NCBI RefSeq assembly: GCF_029203285.1 | Contig: NZ_CP115669.1 | Location: 124,001-188,000 of the forward strand | Length of the DNA stretch: 64,000 nt | Origin: Pseudomonas sp. PSE14 | GTDB taxonomy: Bacteria; Pseudomonadota; Gammaproteobacteria; Pseudomonadales; Pseudomonadaceae | Direction: 5' to 3' | Shown here: in pieces, positions 16,510-26,826 of the stretch | How the letters are laid out: each line of letters begins with the position of its first letter | Position numbering within the stretch: the stretch's first letter is position 1 | Notes under the pieces: generated by a model | Told to the model about the DNA's origin: nothing | The model's database searches: none | The model's input: the letters and a program-made list of their open reading frames with translations, nothing else | Translations under genes and position numbers: made by a program

Positions 16510-17052
16510 TCAGATCACGGCGCGCAGGCTGAAGAAGGCGCGGCCATCGGGTTGTTCGGTGAGGGAAGTCTTGAGCGGCGCGCTGGATTTGCGGGCGATG
16601 TCCAAGAGGCCCAGGCCTGCGCCGGAGGTGGCTTCGGCATCGCGCGGGCGGCGCAGTTGTTCCTTGTAGGCGGCCTTGAGCTGGACCTTGTCGAGCCCGG
16701 CGATGGCCTCGATGCTGCGCACCAGGCTGCGGCCGTCCTCGATCTCCACCAGGTTGCCGGCGGAGACCACGTAGTGGCCTTCGTCATTACGGGCGATGGC
16801 GACGGTGGCCGAGGCTTCCTGCTCGCCGTAGCCGCGCACGGCGGCGTAATGACGGATGTTCTGGGTCATCTCGATGTACACCGCGAACACGTCCATGGCT
16901 TCGCTGGGATGCGCCTGTTCGGCTTGCAGGTAGTTGCGCAGGGCGTGACCGATTTCCTCGATCAGGCTGCGCGAGATGGGGCCGTTGAAGCAGAGCAGGA
17001 TGCGTTGCCGGGTGAAGCTCTCGCGCATGGCCAACAGATCTAGCGATTCCAT
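16510..17052 (-). CDS. siaB: SiaB, SiaC kinase
   Basis: A 180-residue protein kinase of the SiaB/DUF6272 type with an HATPase-like fold. The N-box-like helix EMTQNIRHYAAVRGYGEQEA and the C-terminal glycine loop SGAGLGLLDIARKS match an anti-sigma-factor-like ATP-binding site. It phosphorylates SiaC and so turns SiaD off. It starts 9 bases after siaA ends. Confidence 0.9.
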   Translation of the reverse strand: MESLDLLAMRESFTRQRILLCFNGPISRSLIEEIGHALRNYLQAEQAHPSEAMDVFAVYIEMTQNIRHYAAVRGYGEQEASATVAIARNDEGHYVVSAGNLVEIEDGRSLVRSIEAIAGLDKVQLKAAYKEQLRRPRDAEATSGAGLGLLDIARKSSAPLKTSLTEQPDGRAFFSLRAVI

Positions 17053-17061
17053 GGAATACCC

Positions 17062-19050
17062 CTAGTCGAATCGGAAGGAGAGGATGGTGATGTCGTCGCG
17101 CTGCGGCCGCTCGCCCTGGTACTGGGCCAGGGTCGCGGCGAATACGTCCGCCTGCTCGGCCAGCGGCCTGCGTGCGTGGCTGCGCAGCATGTCGGCGAAG
17201 CGGCTGTTGCCGAAGCCGAAGCCGTGTTCGCCGCCGGCCTGGTCGAGGAAGCCGTCGGTGCACAGGTAGTAGGTCCAGCCCGCTTCCATGGGGATCTCGA
17301 CGTCCTGGTAGTCGCCCTGGCGCTTGTCGCCGATGGCGCGGCGCGCGCCCTTGTATTCGCGCACGTCGGTGCCGTCGCTGGCGAACAGGGAGATCTTCGC
17401 GCCGGCGAAATGCAGCAGGCGGCGGCCGTGGTCGACGCGCACGAGCCCGGCGTCCATGTTGGTGGCCAGGGAGCGGGTGACCTGTTCCTCGCTGAGCATG
17501 CCGCGCATGACGTGGTCGGTCTCGCGCAGGATGGCGGCCGGGTCGTGGCTCTTCACGCTGTCCACCGCGTGGTCGATGGCGGCCAGGGCGAGCATGGTCA
17601 TCAGCGCGCCGGGCACGCCGTGGCCGGCGCAGTCGACCACGCCGATCAGGCTGTCGCGGGGCCCTTCGCGGTAGATGTAGAAGTCGCCGCCGACCACGTC
17701 GCGCGGTTTCCACAGGACGAAGTGGTGCTCGCCCAGGGATTTCTGCAGCTGGCGGTCGGGGAGGATGGCGCGCTGGATCAGGCTGGCGTAGTCGATGGAG
17801 TCGCCGATCTTCTTCTGCGCGGCGGCCATCTCGCGGTTGGCGGCTTCCAGCGCCTGGGTGCGCTGCTGCACCTTGTCTTCCAGTTCCTCGGTATGCCGGC
17901 GCACCTGGTCGGCCATGCTGGCGAAGGCGGAGGACAGTTCGCCGATCTCGTCCGGGCGGGTGCGCGGCAGCGGGCTGTCGTACTGGCCGGCGGCAATTGC
18001 CTTGGCCGATTGCTTGAGGCCGCGCAGCGGGCGCAGCACCAGCAGGTCGACGGTGTAGGCGAAGCCGATCAGCAGGATCGCCAGCAGCCCGGCGAGGGTA
18101 CCCACCAGCGGCCACATCCAGCGGCTGTCGAGCACCTGCGCGGCGTGCAGGTCGATGACGCTGAGCACGTGCCAGCGCAGTTGAGGGATGTAGGCCATGG
18201 CCAGCAGCTGGTTCTTGCCATCCACCGTCGCCCACATCATCTCGACTTCGCCGGGGTTGGCCTCGGCCTGGCGCAGAGTCTGGCGCAGGGCGTCGCGTTC
18301 GCGGTCGTTGCCCAGCAGGTCGAACACGCGGTGCTGCGCCTTGGCGCCGGCGCCGGAGGAGTAGGCGATCATGTTCGTGTCCGGGTGTGCCTGGATGGCG
18401 CCGTCGGGGGCGACGATCATCGGCGTCACCCCGGCTTCGCGGCGCGAGATGAACTGGTCGAGGAACTCGGTGAGGTCCAGGCCGCCGCCGGCCAGGCCGA
18501 CCTTCTCGTTGCCGGAGCGGACCACCATGTTGAACCAGACCTTGGTGACCTTGAGCTTCTCGTTGTAGTCGACGTTGATGTTGTACGGCTCGTCGCGCGC
18601 CAGGGTCTCGAAGTACCAGGCGTCCTTCGGGTCGTCCTGGCTCAGGGTGTAGCGCGGCGAGTTGGACAGCGGCGAATTGGAGTCGTTGAAGTAGTAGTGG
18701 TGCGAGGCGTTCACCACCACGAAGTAGGAGTAGTTGTGCTGGTCGGCGCGGAAGCCCTCGGCTTCGCGGAAGAACAGCGAGCGGCGCGCCGGATTGTTCT
18801 CGGCGAGCATCCAGTCCTGGGTCACCACGGACTCGGCCAGCCGCCGCGACAGCGCAAGCTCGCGAATCACCGGAGCGATGATCTTCTGTTGGTTGAGCAG
18901 GGTGAAGTTTCTCGCAAAGGCGAGGCCGAAATGCGTGCGGATGTCCTCCATGGCCTTCCAGCCCAGCAACACCGCCGGTACCAACGCCAGAAGACAGGCG
19001 ATGAGCAATGCCACCACCGATTTACCGCGCAACCCCCATCTTGCCGCCAT
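17062..19050 (-). CDS. siaA: SiaA, membrane PP2C phosphatase with periplasmic sensor
   Basis: A 662-residue inner-membrane protein, essentially the length of P. aeruginosa SiaA. TM1 is at about 11-33 (SVVALLIACLLALVPAVLLG), followed by a periplasmic dCache-like sensor to about 300. TM2 is around WPLVGTLAGLLAILLIGFAY, then HAMP, a coiled coil, and a SpoIIE/PP2C phosphatase with RDVVGGDFY, VVDCAGHGVPGALMTM and CTDGFLDQAGG metal-site motifs. It dephosphorylates SiaC. The ATG at 19050 is preferred over an upstream Met because it gives the known N-terminus MAARWGLRGKS. Confidence 0.93.
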   Translation of the reverse strand: MAARWGLRGKSVVALLIACLLALVPAVLLGWKAMEDIRTHFGLAFARNFTLLNQQKIIAPVIRELALSRRLAESVVTQDWMLAENNPARRSLFFREAEGFRADQHNYSYFVVVNASHHYYFNDSNSPLSNSPRYTLSQDDPKDAWYFETLARDEPYNINVDYNEKLKVTKVWFNMVVRSGNEKVGLAGGGLDLTEFLDQFISRREAGVTPMIVAPDGAIQAHPDTNMIAYSSGAGAKAQHRVFDLLGNDRERDALRQTLRQAEANPGEVEMMWATVDGKNQLLAMAYIPQLRWHVLSVIDLHAAQVLDSRWMWPLVGTLAGLLAILLIGFAYTVDLLVLRPLRGLKQSAKAIAAGQYDSPLPRTRPDEIGELSSAFASMADQVRRHTEELEDKVQQRTQALEAANREMAAAQKKIGDSIDYASLIQRAILPDRQLQKSLGEHHFVLWKPRDVVGGDFYIYREGPRDSLIGVVDCAGHGVPGALMTMLALAAIDHAVDSVKSHDPAAILRETDHVMRGMLSEEQVTRSLATNMDAGLVRVDHGRRLLHFAGAKISLFASDGTDVREYKGARRAIGDKRQGDYQDVEIPMEAGWTYYLCTDGFLDQAGGEHGFGFGNSRFADMLRSHARRPLAEQADVFAATLAQYQGERPQRDDITILSFRFD

Positions 19051-19109
19051 GGCTCTCTCAGTTCCCCTCGTCGCCCGCCGTCTGCCGGTCTTTTGGCGAA
19101 AGCTCAATT

Positions 19110-19160
19110 GTGCAGTTTGTATACCGGCACAATCAAACCAAATTAATGGCGCAACGCCAT
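19110..19160 (-). promoter_or_regulatory. putative siaA promoter with ATGGCG dyad
   Basis: On the minus strand a TATACA -10 (19116-19121) follows a weak TTAATT -35 with 17-base spacing. Upstream is a perfect ATGGCG-CAA-CGCCAT dyad (19146-19160) that could be an operator. The area is AT-rich compared with its surroundings. Assignment is by inspection only. Confidence 0.4.
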
Positions 19161-19242
19161 AATTTTGGCGTCACGCTATCGACTGGAGAGTCTAGTCACT
19201 GTCTGAAAGATCGCTCAGGTGGCGTTCTGATTTCGTGCGCTA

Positions 19243-20292
19243 CTAGACGCGATTTCCGCCGCCGCTCTGTCGAGCCTGGTGTAGGAGGGCCGCAGCGATG
19301 CGTTCCAGCGGCAGGACTTCCTTCGCCGCGCCCAGCTCCACCGCCTCGCGGGGCATGCCGTAGACCACACAGCTGGCTTCGTCCTGGGCGACGGTGTGGC
19401 CGCCGGCCTGGCGGATCGCCAGCAGGCCCCGTGCGCCGTCCTTGCCCATGCCGGTGAGCAGCGCCGCCAGCAGGTTGCGTCCGGCGCAGCGGGCGAGGGA
19501 GTCGAACATCACGTCCACCGCCGGCCGGTGGCCGTTGACCGCCGCCTCGTGCTGCAGGTGCACCACGTAGTTGGCGCCGCTGCGGCGCACTTCCATGTGG
19601 AAGTCGCCGGGGGCGATGAGTACGTGGCCGGGGAGGACGCGGTCGCCGTCGCGGGCCTCGCGCACGGACAGGCGGGTCTGGCGGTCCAGGCGCTCGGCAT
19701 AGGACCTGGTGAAGCCCGGCGGCATGTGCAGGGTGACCACGGTGCCGGGACAGTCCGGCGGCAGTCCCAGCAACACTTCCTTGATCGCCTCGGTGCCGCC
19801 GGTGGAGGCGCCGATGGCGATGATCTTCTCGGTGCTCAGCAGCGGCCCGCCAGCCGCGACGCTCGCCATGGCCGAGGCGCTGGGCCTGCGCATCCGCGCA
19901 CGGGCGGCGGTCTTGAGCTTGGCGCGGATTTCCTCGGTGTAGGCCTGCATGCCTTCGGCAATGCCCAGGCGCGGCTTGGCGATGAAGTCGATGGCGCCCA
20001 GCTCCAGGGCGCGCAGGGTGGCTTCGGAGCCTTTCTCGGTGAGCGAGGAAATCATCAGCACAGGAGTGGGTCGGCCCTTCATCAGCTTGTCGAGGAAGGT
20101 CAGGCCGTCCATGCGCGGCATTTCCACGTCGAGGGTGATCACGTCCGGCGAGTGCTGCTTGATCAGGTCGCGGGCGGCGAAGGCATCTGGCGCCAGGCCC
20201 ACCAGTTGCAGCTCCGGGTCGCCCTGGATGATGTCCTTGAGCAGGCTGCGGACCAGCGCCGAATCGTCCACCACCAGAACCCTGACCGCCAT
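19243..20292 (-). CDS. cheB: CheB methylesterase/deamidase response regulator
   Basis: A 349-residue two-domain protein. The N-terminal receiver has VVDDSALVRS and the phospho-acceptor Asp in VITLDVEMPRMDG. The C-terminal methylesterase has the Ser of GASTGGTEAI, the His of LHMPPGFTRSYAERL and the Asp of GMGKDGARG as catalytic triad. It demethylates receptor glutamates and counteracts CheR. It starts 11 bases after cheD in the che2-like cluster. It ends about 190 bases before siaA, with which it shares strand. Confidence 0.95.
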   Translation of the reverse strand: MAVRVLVVDDSALVRSLLKDIIQGDPELQLVGLAPDAFAARDLIKQHSPDVITLDVEMPRMDGLTFLDKLMKGRPTPVLMISSLTEKGSEATLRALELGAIDFIAKPRLGIAEGMQAYTEEIRAKLKTAARARMRRPSASAMASVAAGGPLLSTEKIIAIGASTGGTEAIKEVLLGLPPDCPGTVVTLHMPPGFTRSYAERLDRQTRLSVREARDGDRVLPGHVLIAPGDFHMEVRRSGANYVVHLQHEAAVNGHRPAVDVMFDSLARCAGRNLLAALLTGMGKDGARGLLAIRQAGGHTVAQDEASCVVYGMPREAVELGAAKEVLPLERIAAALLHQARQSGGGNRV

Positions 20293-20303
20293 GACGTCCT
20301 CCT

Positions 20304-20885
20304 TCAGAACAGATCGATGGTGCCGCCGCGTGTCTGCCGCGACAGCTGCTGGCGGTACTGTCGCTCGCGCTGCAACAGCGTGTCGTTGGCCAGCGCGCGC
20401 AGTTTGCGCACCAGTACCCGGCCGCTGCCGGGGAAGTAGTAGACCTTGCGCGGGTGCACGTCGAGCAGGTCCTGGGCGAGCACCGGAATGCCCTCGGCGC
20501 TCAGGTAGTCGAGGACGAACTCGACGTTGCGCTGGCCCACTTCGGCGCTGAGGTTCTGCAGCACAGAGCCGCCGCCGAACACCTTGGCCTCGAAGTTGCG
20601 GCGCTGCGCGCCACGGCGCATCAGGCCGTTGATCAGCAGGTCCATGGCGTGCACGCCGTAGCGCCCGGAGCTGGTCAGCAGGCTGTTGGCGCCGGTGTCG
20701 CCGGGCAGCATGAAATGGTTCATCCCGCCCAGTCCCAGGCTGCGGTCGCGCAGGCAGACCGAGACGCAGGAGCCGAGCACGGTGACGATCATCAGCTCCT
20801 CGTCGGTGACGAAGCATTCGCCGGGCAGCAGCTTCACTGCGTCCAGGCCGAAGCGCGGATCGTAATAGCGGTTGAGCTGGCTCAT
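20304..20885 (-). CDS. cheD: CheD chemoreceptor glutamine deamidase
   Basis: A 193-residue CheD. The catalytic Cys is in VTVLGSCVSVCL with the following histidine of GGMNHFMLP, as in the CheD family. It deamidates receptor Gln. The protein ends GGTIDLF; the last residues resemble the VELF end of the chemoreceptor at the other end of the cluster. The cheR stop and cheD start are one base apart, so translation is probably coupled. Confidence 0.93.
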   Translation of the reverse strand: MSQLNRYYDPRFGLDAVKLLPGECFVTDEELMIVTVLGSCVSVCLRDRSLGLGGMNHFMLPGDTGANSLLTSSGRYGVHAMDLLINGLMRRGAQRRNFEAKVFGGGSVLQNLSAEVGQRNVEFVLDYLSAEGIPVLAQDLLDVHPRKVYYFPGSGRVLVRKLRALANDTLLQRERQYRQQLSRQTRGGTIDLF

Positions 20886-20886
20886 C

Positions 20887-21729
20887 TCAGACGGTTCTCG
20901 CCGCCTGGTAGGTGGTGCGGCCCACCGAGCGCACTAGGTGGGCGGCGTGGACGAAGTTCTCCGAGTGCCCGGCGAACAGTACCCCGCCGGGCCGCAGCAG
21001 GCCGACCATGCGTTCGAGCAGGCGGGTCTGGGTCGGCTTGTCGAAGTAGATCATCACGTTGCGGCAGAAGATCGCGTCGAGCCCGCCGGCTATGCCCCAG
21101 TTGGCGTCGAGCAGGTTGATCTGGCGGAACTCCACCAGTTGCCGCAGCTCGCCGACCACCCGCGCCTTGCCGGCGTTGGCGCCGGTGCCGCGCAGGAAGA
21201 AGCGCCGCTTCTGCGAGGTGCTCAGTGCTTCCAGGCGCTCCAGCGGGTAGATGCCCTGGCGGGCGCTGTGCAGCACTCCGGTGTCGATGTCCGAGGCGAT
21301 GATCTGCACCGGCGGCGTGAAGCTGCCCAGGGCGTCCACCAGCGTCATGGCGATGGAGTAGGGCTCTTCGCCGGTGCTCGACGCGGCCGACCAGACGCGC
21401 AGCGGGCGGTGGTCGAGCAGCTGCTCGTCGGCGAAGCGCGCCAGGTGTTCGAAGTGGTGGCGCTCGCGGAAGAAGGCGGTGAGGTTGGTGGTCAGCGCGT
21501 TGACGAACAGTTGCCACTCTTCCTCGTGGTTCTCCAGGTAGGCGAAGTACTCGGCGAAGCTGTTCAGCCGCAGGCTGCGCAGACGCCGGGAAAGGCGGCT
21601 GTAGACCAGTTGTTCCTTGTTCTCCGAGAGGCTGATGCCGGCGTGCCGGTACAGCCGTTCGCGCACCTGCTGGAAGTCGCGGCGGGTGTAGTGGAATTCG
21701 TGGTCGGGGGCGGGCAGGTTGATCGACAT
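20887..21729 (-). CDS. cheR: CheR chemoreceptor methyltransferase
   Basis: A 280-residue SAM-dependent methyltransferase. The N-terminal helical domain (residues 10-75) is followed by a SAM domain with the motif VWSAASSTGEEPYSIAM, the acidic residue of IIASDIDTGVL and the C-terminal IFCRNVMIYFDK. The Aer2 receptor next door ends in the aromatic pentapeptide DWEEF, the kind of tether CheR2 binds in P. aeruginosa, so this CheR probably docks there. Confidence 0.95.
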   Translation of the reverse strand: MSINLPAPDHEFHYTRRDFQQVRERLYRHAGISLSENKEQLVYSRLSRRLRSLRLNSFAEYFAYLENHEEEWQLFVNALTTNLTAFFRERHHFEHLARFADEQLLDHRPLRVWSAASSTGEEPYSIAMTLVDALGSFTPPVQIIASDIDTGVLHSARQGIYPLERLEALSTSQKRRFFLRGTGANAGKARVVGELRQLVEFRQINLLDANWGIAGGLDAIFCRNVMIYFDKPTQTRLLERMVGLLRPGGVLFAGHSENFVHAAHLVRSVGRTTYQAARTV

Positions 21730-21755
21730 CGTCAGTCTCGATGGTGAGCAGCTTG

Positions 21756-21937
21756 CGTAGGGCGGATAACGCCTGTGGCGTCATGTGCCCTACTGGAGTT
21801 GTAGGGCGTACTCATCGTCGGCGTTATGGCTGAGCCCTGAGCCCTGAGCGCCGCGAAGCCGCGACTTCGCGACCGAGCCCGGAGTGCCTGGGATCAAGAT
21901 CAAACGGCGTATAACGTCGAACGTTATACGCCCTACG
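21756..21937. repeat. GTAGGGCG repeat pair, relative of the 7108 and 57761 elements
   Basis: In the 295-base gap 21730-22024, a short copy (CGTAGGGCGGATAACG to TGCCCTAC, 21756-21793) is followed by a longer one. The longer copy starts GTAGGGCGTACTC (21801) and ends ACGTTATACGCCCTACG (21937), with an internal CGTATAACGTCGAACGTTATACG hairpin split across 21909-21930. The stretch around GGAGTGCCTGGGATCAAG matches the interior of the element at 57761. No gene is seen here. Confidence 0.75.
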
Positions 21938-22024
21938 CTTACGACTCATCTCCGACCCTCCCTGGTCAGCACGCGGCAACCGGCCCTCCCATTGCTCCGG
22001 TCGCCGCCATCCCTGCCCCGCCCA

Positions 22025-24439
22025 CTAGAACTCTTCCCAATCCTCCTCCTTGCCCTTGGCCCGCACCGCCTTGGCCACGCCGCGCGAGGCGCGGGTGCTG
22101 TGGGCCGGCGCCTCGGTCCGCGCCGGGCGGGCGGCGGCCAGGGGCACCACGGTGGCCGAGGTGTCGAGCTTGAACACCGAGACCGACTGGTTGAGCAGCC
22201 CGGCCTGTTCCTGCAGGGCTTCGGCGGAGGCCGCGGCCTCTTCGACCAGGGCGGCGTTCTGCTGGGTCATCTCGTCCATCTGCGACACCGCGCCGTTCAC
22301 TTCCTCGATGCCGCTGCTCTGCTCGGCACTGGCCGCGGCGATCTCGGCCATGATGTCGGTGACGCGCTTGATCGCCACCACGATGTCGCTCATGGTCTGG
22401 CCGGCCTGGGCCACCAGGGTGTTGCCGTTCTCTACCTTGTCCACCGAGTCGTTGATCAGCGTCTTGATCTCCTTGGCGGCGGCGGCCGAACGCTGCGCCA
22501 GAGTGCGCACTTCACCGGCCACCACCGCGAAGCCACGGCCCTGCTCGCCGGCACGGGCGGCTTCCACCGCGGCGTTCAGCGCGAGGATGTTGGTCTGGAA
22601 GGCGATGCCGTCGATCACCCCGATGATGTCGGCGATCTTGCGTGCCGAGTCGTTGATGGCGGACATGGTGCCCACCACCTTCTGCACCACGTTGCCGCCC
22701 TCGGTGGCGACTTCCGAGGCATTCACCGCCAGCGAGTTGGCCTGGCGGGCGTTCTCGGCGTTGAGCTTCACGGTGCTGGTCAGCTCTTCCATGCTGGACG
22801 CGGTTTCTTCCAGGCTGGAGGCCTGCTGCTCGGTGCGGGTGGACAGCTCGGCGTTGCCGCTGGCGATCTCGCTGGCGGCGGTATGGATGGTGTCGGCGGC
22901 CTCGCGGATCTGCCCGAGCATGCGCGACAGGCTCTGCGCGGTCTCGTTGGAGTAGTCCTTGAGCTCGCCGAAGGTGCCCTGGTAGTCGGCGTCGATGCGC
23001 TGGGTGAGGTCGCCCTGGGACAGCGCGGCGAGCATCCGGGTGACGTCGCGCAGGCCCTTGTCGGCGGTGTCCACCAGTTGGTTGAGGCCGCTGGTGAGGT
23101 TGAGGAGGAAGCCGGATTTGCCCTCCTCGGAGATACGCCTGGAGAAGTCGCCCGCGGCGGCGGCATTGACCAGTCCGGCCACCTCGCGCTCGACGTTCAC
23201 TTCCAGCGTGCGGTCGTTCCATTCCACCACCGAGCCGAGGCGCTCGCCGGAGTCGCTCATGACCGGGTTGGCCACCAGGCCGAAGGTGCGTCCGCCGACT
23301 TCGATCTGGGTACGGAAGGTGCTGGTGAAGGTGGCGAGCAGGCGCTGCTGGTGCTCGGGATGCTTGTGGAACTGGTCGATCGAGCCACCCATCAGCTTGC
23401 TCACCGAGAAGCTCGGCAGTGCCTTGCGCAGATCGGCCTCGGCATTCTGCAGCATGGCGGTGACGGTCTTGTTCATGTAGATGATGTTGCGCTCGCCGTC
23501 GGCGATCATCACGTTGGTGCTGCAGTTGTCCAGGGCGCTCTTGATCCGTGCGTTCTCCCCGGCGATGCGTTGCTCGCGCTCGCGGGCGGCCAGTTGCTCG
23601 GTGATGTCCTGCCACTCCACCACGGCGCCGAGGCGTTCGCCGGCTTCGTTGATCACCGGGTTGGCCACCACGGTGAGCGTGCGTCCGCCCAGCTTGATCT
23701 TCGCCTCGTAGGTGCCCGCCAGACGGTCCAGCAGGCCGCGCTGGTGCCCCGGGTGCTTGTGGAAGCGGTCGATGCTGCCGCCGAGGATGTTGCTGGCGCG
23801 GAAGTCCGGCAGCTCCTGGCGGATATCGGATTCGGCAGCGAGGAACATCTGCCCCACCGCCTGGTTCATGTAGACGATGTTGAAGTCGCGGTCGGCGATC
23901 ATCACGTTGGCGGTGACGTTGTCCAGGGCGCTCTTGATCCGCGTGTTGACCTCGGCGGCTTCGGCGGTGGCCTTGAGGCTGGCGCGCACGCCGTCGATGG
24001 CCTCGGTGATCACCGCCTTCTTGCCCGGCAGGCGGTCCATCTCCACGCTGAGGTCGCCACGGCCGTAGGCGCTGACGGTATCCACCACTTTCATCTTCAC
24101 CGCGATGTGCGCGGCGACCAGGTCGTTGATGCCCTTGGCGATGCGCGCCTGGCGGCCGCTGAGCTTGTCGGCGGGGATCACCTCGTCGATCCAGCCCAGG
24201 TCGTGCTGGCGGGTCATTTCCACGAGGCCGGCTTCCAGGGCCTCGTTCTGCGCCAGCTCCGCGCGCTGCTCGCGCAGGGTGCGCTGCACGTTGCGCAGGC
24301 CGTCGTAGAGGCGCTCGTAGCCGGGCGCAGGGGCCTCGCCGATGGCGACATCGAGGTTGCCGTCGACCAGGCTGTGGAGAATGGCGGTGATGCGGTCGGC
24401 GCGCTGCTGCGCCACGGCGTGTGCGTTGAACAGACCCAT
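22025..24439 (-). CDS. aer2: Aer2-type soluble chemoreceptor with two PAS-haem domains
   Basis: An 804-residue cytosolic chemoreceptor without TM segments. Order: N-terminal poly-HAMP (1-160), PAS1 (about 165-282), PAS2 (about 297-412), further HAMP, then the signalling domain with the tip [21 protein letters not shown]. aeruginosa Aer2 binds haem through His234 with Trp283 stabilising O2; the equivalents are present in both PAS domains (His227/Trp276 and His358/Trp407), with the shared motif FHKHPxHQ. The C-terminus is DWEEF, close to the GWEEF CheR2 tether. The P. aeruginosa protein has one PAS; the extra domain explains the greater length. Oxygen sensing is the likely role. Confidence 0.9.
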   Translation of the reverse strand: MGLFNAHAVAQQRADRITAILHSLVDGNLDVAIGEAPAPGYERLYDGLRNVQRTLREQRAELAQNEALEAGLVEMTRQHDLGWIDEVIPADKLSGRQARIAKGINDLVAAHIAVKMKVVDTVSAYGRGDLSVEMDRLPGKKAVITEAIDGVRASLKATAEAAEVNTRIKSALDNVTANVMIADRDFNIVYMNQAVGQMFLAAESDIRQELPDFRASNILGGSIDRFHKHPGHQRGLLDRLAGTYEAKIKLGGRTLTVVANPVINEAGERLGAVVEWQDITEQLAAREREQRIAGENARIKSALDNCSTNVMIADGERNIIYMNKTVTAMLQNAEADLRKALPSFSVSKLMGGSIDQFHKHPEHQQRLLATFTSTFRTQIEVGGRTFGLVANPVMSDSGERLGSVVEWNDRTLEVNVEREVAGLVNAAAAGDFSRRISEEGKSGFLLNLTSGLNQLVDTADKGLRDVTRMLAALSQGDLTQRIDADYQGTFGELKDYSNETAQSLSRMLGQIREAADTIHTAASEIASGNAELSTRTEQQASSLEETASSMEELTSTVKLNAENARQANSLAVNASEVATEGGNVVQKVVGTMSAINDSARKIADIIGVIDGIAFQTNILALNAAVEAARAGEQGRGFAVVAGEVRTLAQRSAAAAKEIKTLINDSVDKVENGNTLVAQAGQTMSDIVVAIKRVTDIMAEIAAASAEQSSGIEEVNGAVSQMDEMTQQNAALVEEAAASAEALQEQAGLLNQSVSVFKLDTSATVVPLAAARPARTEAPAHSTRASRGVAKAVRAKGKEEDWEEF

Positions 24440-24480
24440 TGTCGTTATCCTCGGCTCATTCTTTTTTTGTCGTGTGGCAG

Positions 24481-24966
24481 TCAGGCGGCGGCTTCATCGA
24501 CCAGCGCCATTTCCCGGCTGGTCATGAGTTTTTCGATGTCCACCAGGATCAGCATCCGCTCGCCCGCGGTGGCCAGGCCGAGCAGGTATTCGGTATCGAA
24601 GCTGGCGGCGAACTCCGGCGGCGGCTTGATCTCCTCGCCGGACAGGGCGATCACGTCGGACACCGAGTCCACCACCGCGCCGACGATGCGCCGGCCGACG
24701 TTGAGGATGATCACCACGGTGAACTGGTCGTAGCTGATGTCGTCCAGGTTGAATTTGATGCGCAGGTCGACGATGGGCACGATGGCGCCGCGCAGGTTGA
24801 TCACGCCCTTGATGAAGGCGGGGGCGTTGGCGATCGCGGTGACCTGGTCGTAACCACGGATCTCCTGCACCCGCAGGATGTCGATGGCGTACTCCTCGCG
24901 GCCCAGGGTGAAGGTCAGGTATTCCTGCGCGGGGCTGATCGCTGCGCTGGCTTCAGAGGCGCTCAT
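24481..24966 (-). CDS. cheW: CheW adaptor
   Basis: A 161-residue CheW that links receptors to CheA. Typical blocks are [39 protein letters not shown] and [10 protein letters not shown]. Its ATG lies inside the end of cheA (14-base overlap), giving tight coupling. It is 41 bases upstream of aer2 on the same strand. Confidence 0.95.
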   Translation of the reverse strand: MSASEASAAISPAQEYLTFTLGREEYAIDILRVQEIRGYDQVTAIANAPAFIKGVINLRGAIVPIVDLRIKFNLDDISYDQFTVVIILNVGRRIVGAVVDSVSDVIALSGEEIKPPPEFAASFDTEYLLGLATAGERMLILVDIEKLMTSREMALVDEAAA

Positions 24967-26815
24967 GAAGGCTTTCTCCTTGTGCCGCCAGGCGCGGCAG
25001 GGCGTCGACATCGAGGATCAGGGCGACGCTGCCGTCGCCCATGATGGTGGCGCCGGCGATCCCGTCGATCCGGCGGAAGTTCTGTTCCAGGCTCTTGATC
25101 ACCACCTGCTGCTGGCCGACCAGCTCGTCCACCTGCAGGGCGAAGCTCTTGCCCTCGGATTCGAGGATCACCACGATGGCCTGCTCCGGCGGCAAGGGCG
25201 TGGCGTCGATGTGCAGCAGTTCGTGCAGGGAGAACAGCGGCAGGTACTCGCCGCGCACGCGGATCACCGCCGCCTCGTCGCCGGCCATGCCGCGTACGTC
25301 GTCGGCGCGGGCCTGCAGCGACTCGACGATGTAGGTCAGCGGGATCACGTAGTTGACCTTCTCCACCGCGACGATCAGGCCGTCGAGGATGGCCAGGGTC
25401 AGCGGCAGGCGGATGCACAAGCGGGTACCCATACCCGGCGCCGAGTCGATCTCGATGCGTCCGCCCATGGCCTGGATGTTGCGCCGCACCACGTCCATGC
25501 CGACGCCGCGCCCGGAGAGCTCGGTGACGGTCTCGGCGGTGGAGAAGCCGGGCATGAAGATCAGCTGCCAGACCTCGGCGTCGGTCATCGAATCCTGCAC
25601 TGCCATGCCCTTCTCGCGAGCCTTGGCGAGGATGCGCTCGCGAGACAGGCCGCGGCCGTCATCGGAGATTTCCACCACCACGCTGCCGCCCTGGTGGCTG
25701 GCGGCGAGCTTCACCGAGCCCTGGGCCGGCTTGCCGGCGGCCAGGCGCTCGGCGGGCGTTTCGATGCCATGGTCGATGCTGTTGCGCACGATGTGGGTGA
25801 GCGGGTCGCTGAGCTTTTCGATCACGCTCTTGTCCAGCTCGGTGTGCTCGCCCTGGAGGATCAGTTCCACCTGCTTGCCGAGGCGCGCCGAGGTGTCGTG
25901 CACCAGGCGCGGGAAGCGGCTGAAGATGAAGCTGATCGGCAGCATGCGGATCGACATCACCGATTCCTGCAGGTCGCGGGTGTTGTGTTCCAGCTGCGCC
26001 AGGGCCTGTTGCAGGCGCTCGTAGTGGCTGGGGTCGAGGTCTTCGCTGAGCTGGCTGAGCATGGCCTGGGTGATGACCAGCTCGCCCACCAGGTTGATCA
26101 GGCTGTCGATCTTCTCGACGCTGACCCGGATCGAGCTGGACTCGCCCTCGCTGCGGCTGTCCGCGCGCGTCGCCGCCACGGGCTTGGCCGGGGCTGGCGC
26201 GGGCACGGGAGTGGGCGCGGGTGCGGCGGGTGCCTCGTTGGCGGCGCTGGGTGAACCCGGCGCATCGTCGAAGAAGCCGAAGTCTTCGCTGGGTGCCGGA
26301 GTGGTCGACGGCGTACCCGGCGCGTCATCGAAGAATCCAAAGGCGTCGTCGCCGATGGCGCTCGCCTCGGGGGTGCCTGGTGCGTCGTCGAAGAGGCCGA
26401 AGCCGCCGTCGGTCGGCGCGCTCGAAGGCTCCGCCAGCCAGGCGCGCAGGCGTTCCACCGTAGCCTGCACCGGCACGCTCGGGTCCGGGCACTGGTCGCG
26501 GTGGGCGTCGAGCAGGCGCTGCAGTACGTCGCGGGCTTCGAGGAACACCCCGATCATCTCCGCACGCAGGGCGGTCTGCCCGCAGCGGATGCGGTCGAGC
26601 AGGGTTTCCAGCTCGTGGGTGACGGCGGTCAGGTCGTCGAAGCCGAACATGCCGCTGGAGCCCTTGATCGAGTGGGCCGCGCGGAAAATGCCATTGAGTG
26701 CCTCGGCGTCCGGCTGATCGAGGTCGAGCCCGATCAGCAGGAGTTCGAGGGTGGCCAGGTGTTCGTCGGTTTCCTCGAAGAACACCTGGAGGAATTGCTC
26801 CATACCGGTAGCCAT
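24953..26815 (-). CDS. cheA: CheA histidine kinase with repeat-containing linker
   Basis: A 620-residue chemotaxis kinase. The Hpt domain has phospho-acceptor His48 in [16 protein letters not shown] linker at about 130-228 replaces a normal P2 domain and holds three copies of FGxFDDAPGxP starting at residues 139, 159 and 179 (period exactly 20), then a Pro/Ala stretch. Dimerisation begins near 230, the ATPase shows N- and G-boxes ([37 protein letters not shown]), and a CheW-like P5 closes the protein. The ATG at 26815 is the conventional choice; Met5 is possible. Confidence 0.95.
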   Translation of the reverse strand: MATGMEQFLQVFFEETDEHLATLELLLIGLDLDQPDAEALNGIFRAAHSIKGSSGMFGFDDLTAVTHELETLLDRIRCGQTALRAEMIGVFLEARDVLQRLLDAHRDQCPDPSVPVQATVERLRAWLAEPSSAPTDGGFGLFDDAPGTPEASAIGDDAFGFFDDAPGTPSTTPAPSEDFGFFDDAPGSPSAANEAPAAPAPTPVPAPAPAKPVAATRADSRSEGESSSIRVSVEKIDSLINLVGELVITQAMLSQLSEDLDPSHYERLQQALAQLEHNTRDLQESVMSIRMLPISFIFSRFPRLVHDTSARLGKQVELILQGEHTELDKSVIEKLSDPLTHIVRNSIDHGIETPAERLAAGKPAQGSVKLAASHQGGSVVVEISDDGRGLSRERILAKAREKGMAVQDSMTDAEVWQLIFMPGFSTAETVTELSGRGVGMDVVRRNIQAMGGRIEIDSAPGMGTRLCIRLPLTLAILDGLIVAVEKVNYVIPLTYIVESLQARADDVRGMAGDEAAVIRVRGEYLPLFSLHELLHIDATPLPPEQAIVVILESEGKSFALQVDELVGQQQVVIKSLEQNFRRIDGIAGATIMGDGSVALILDVDALPRLAAQGESLHERL

Positions 26816-26826
26816 TGAGGGTTCCC

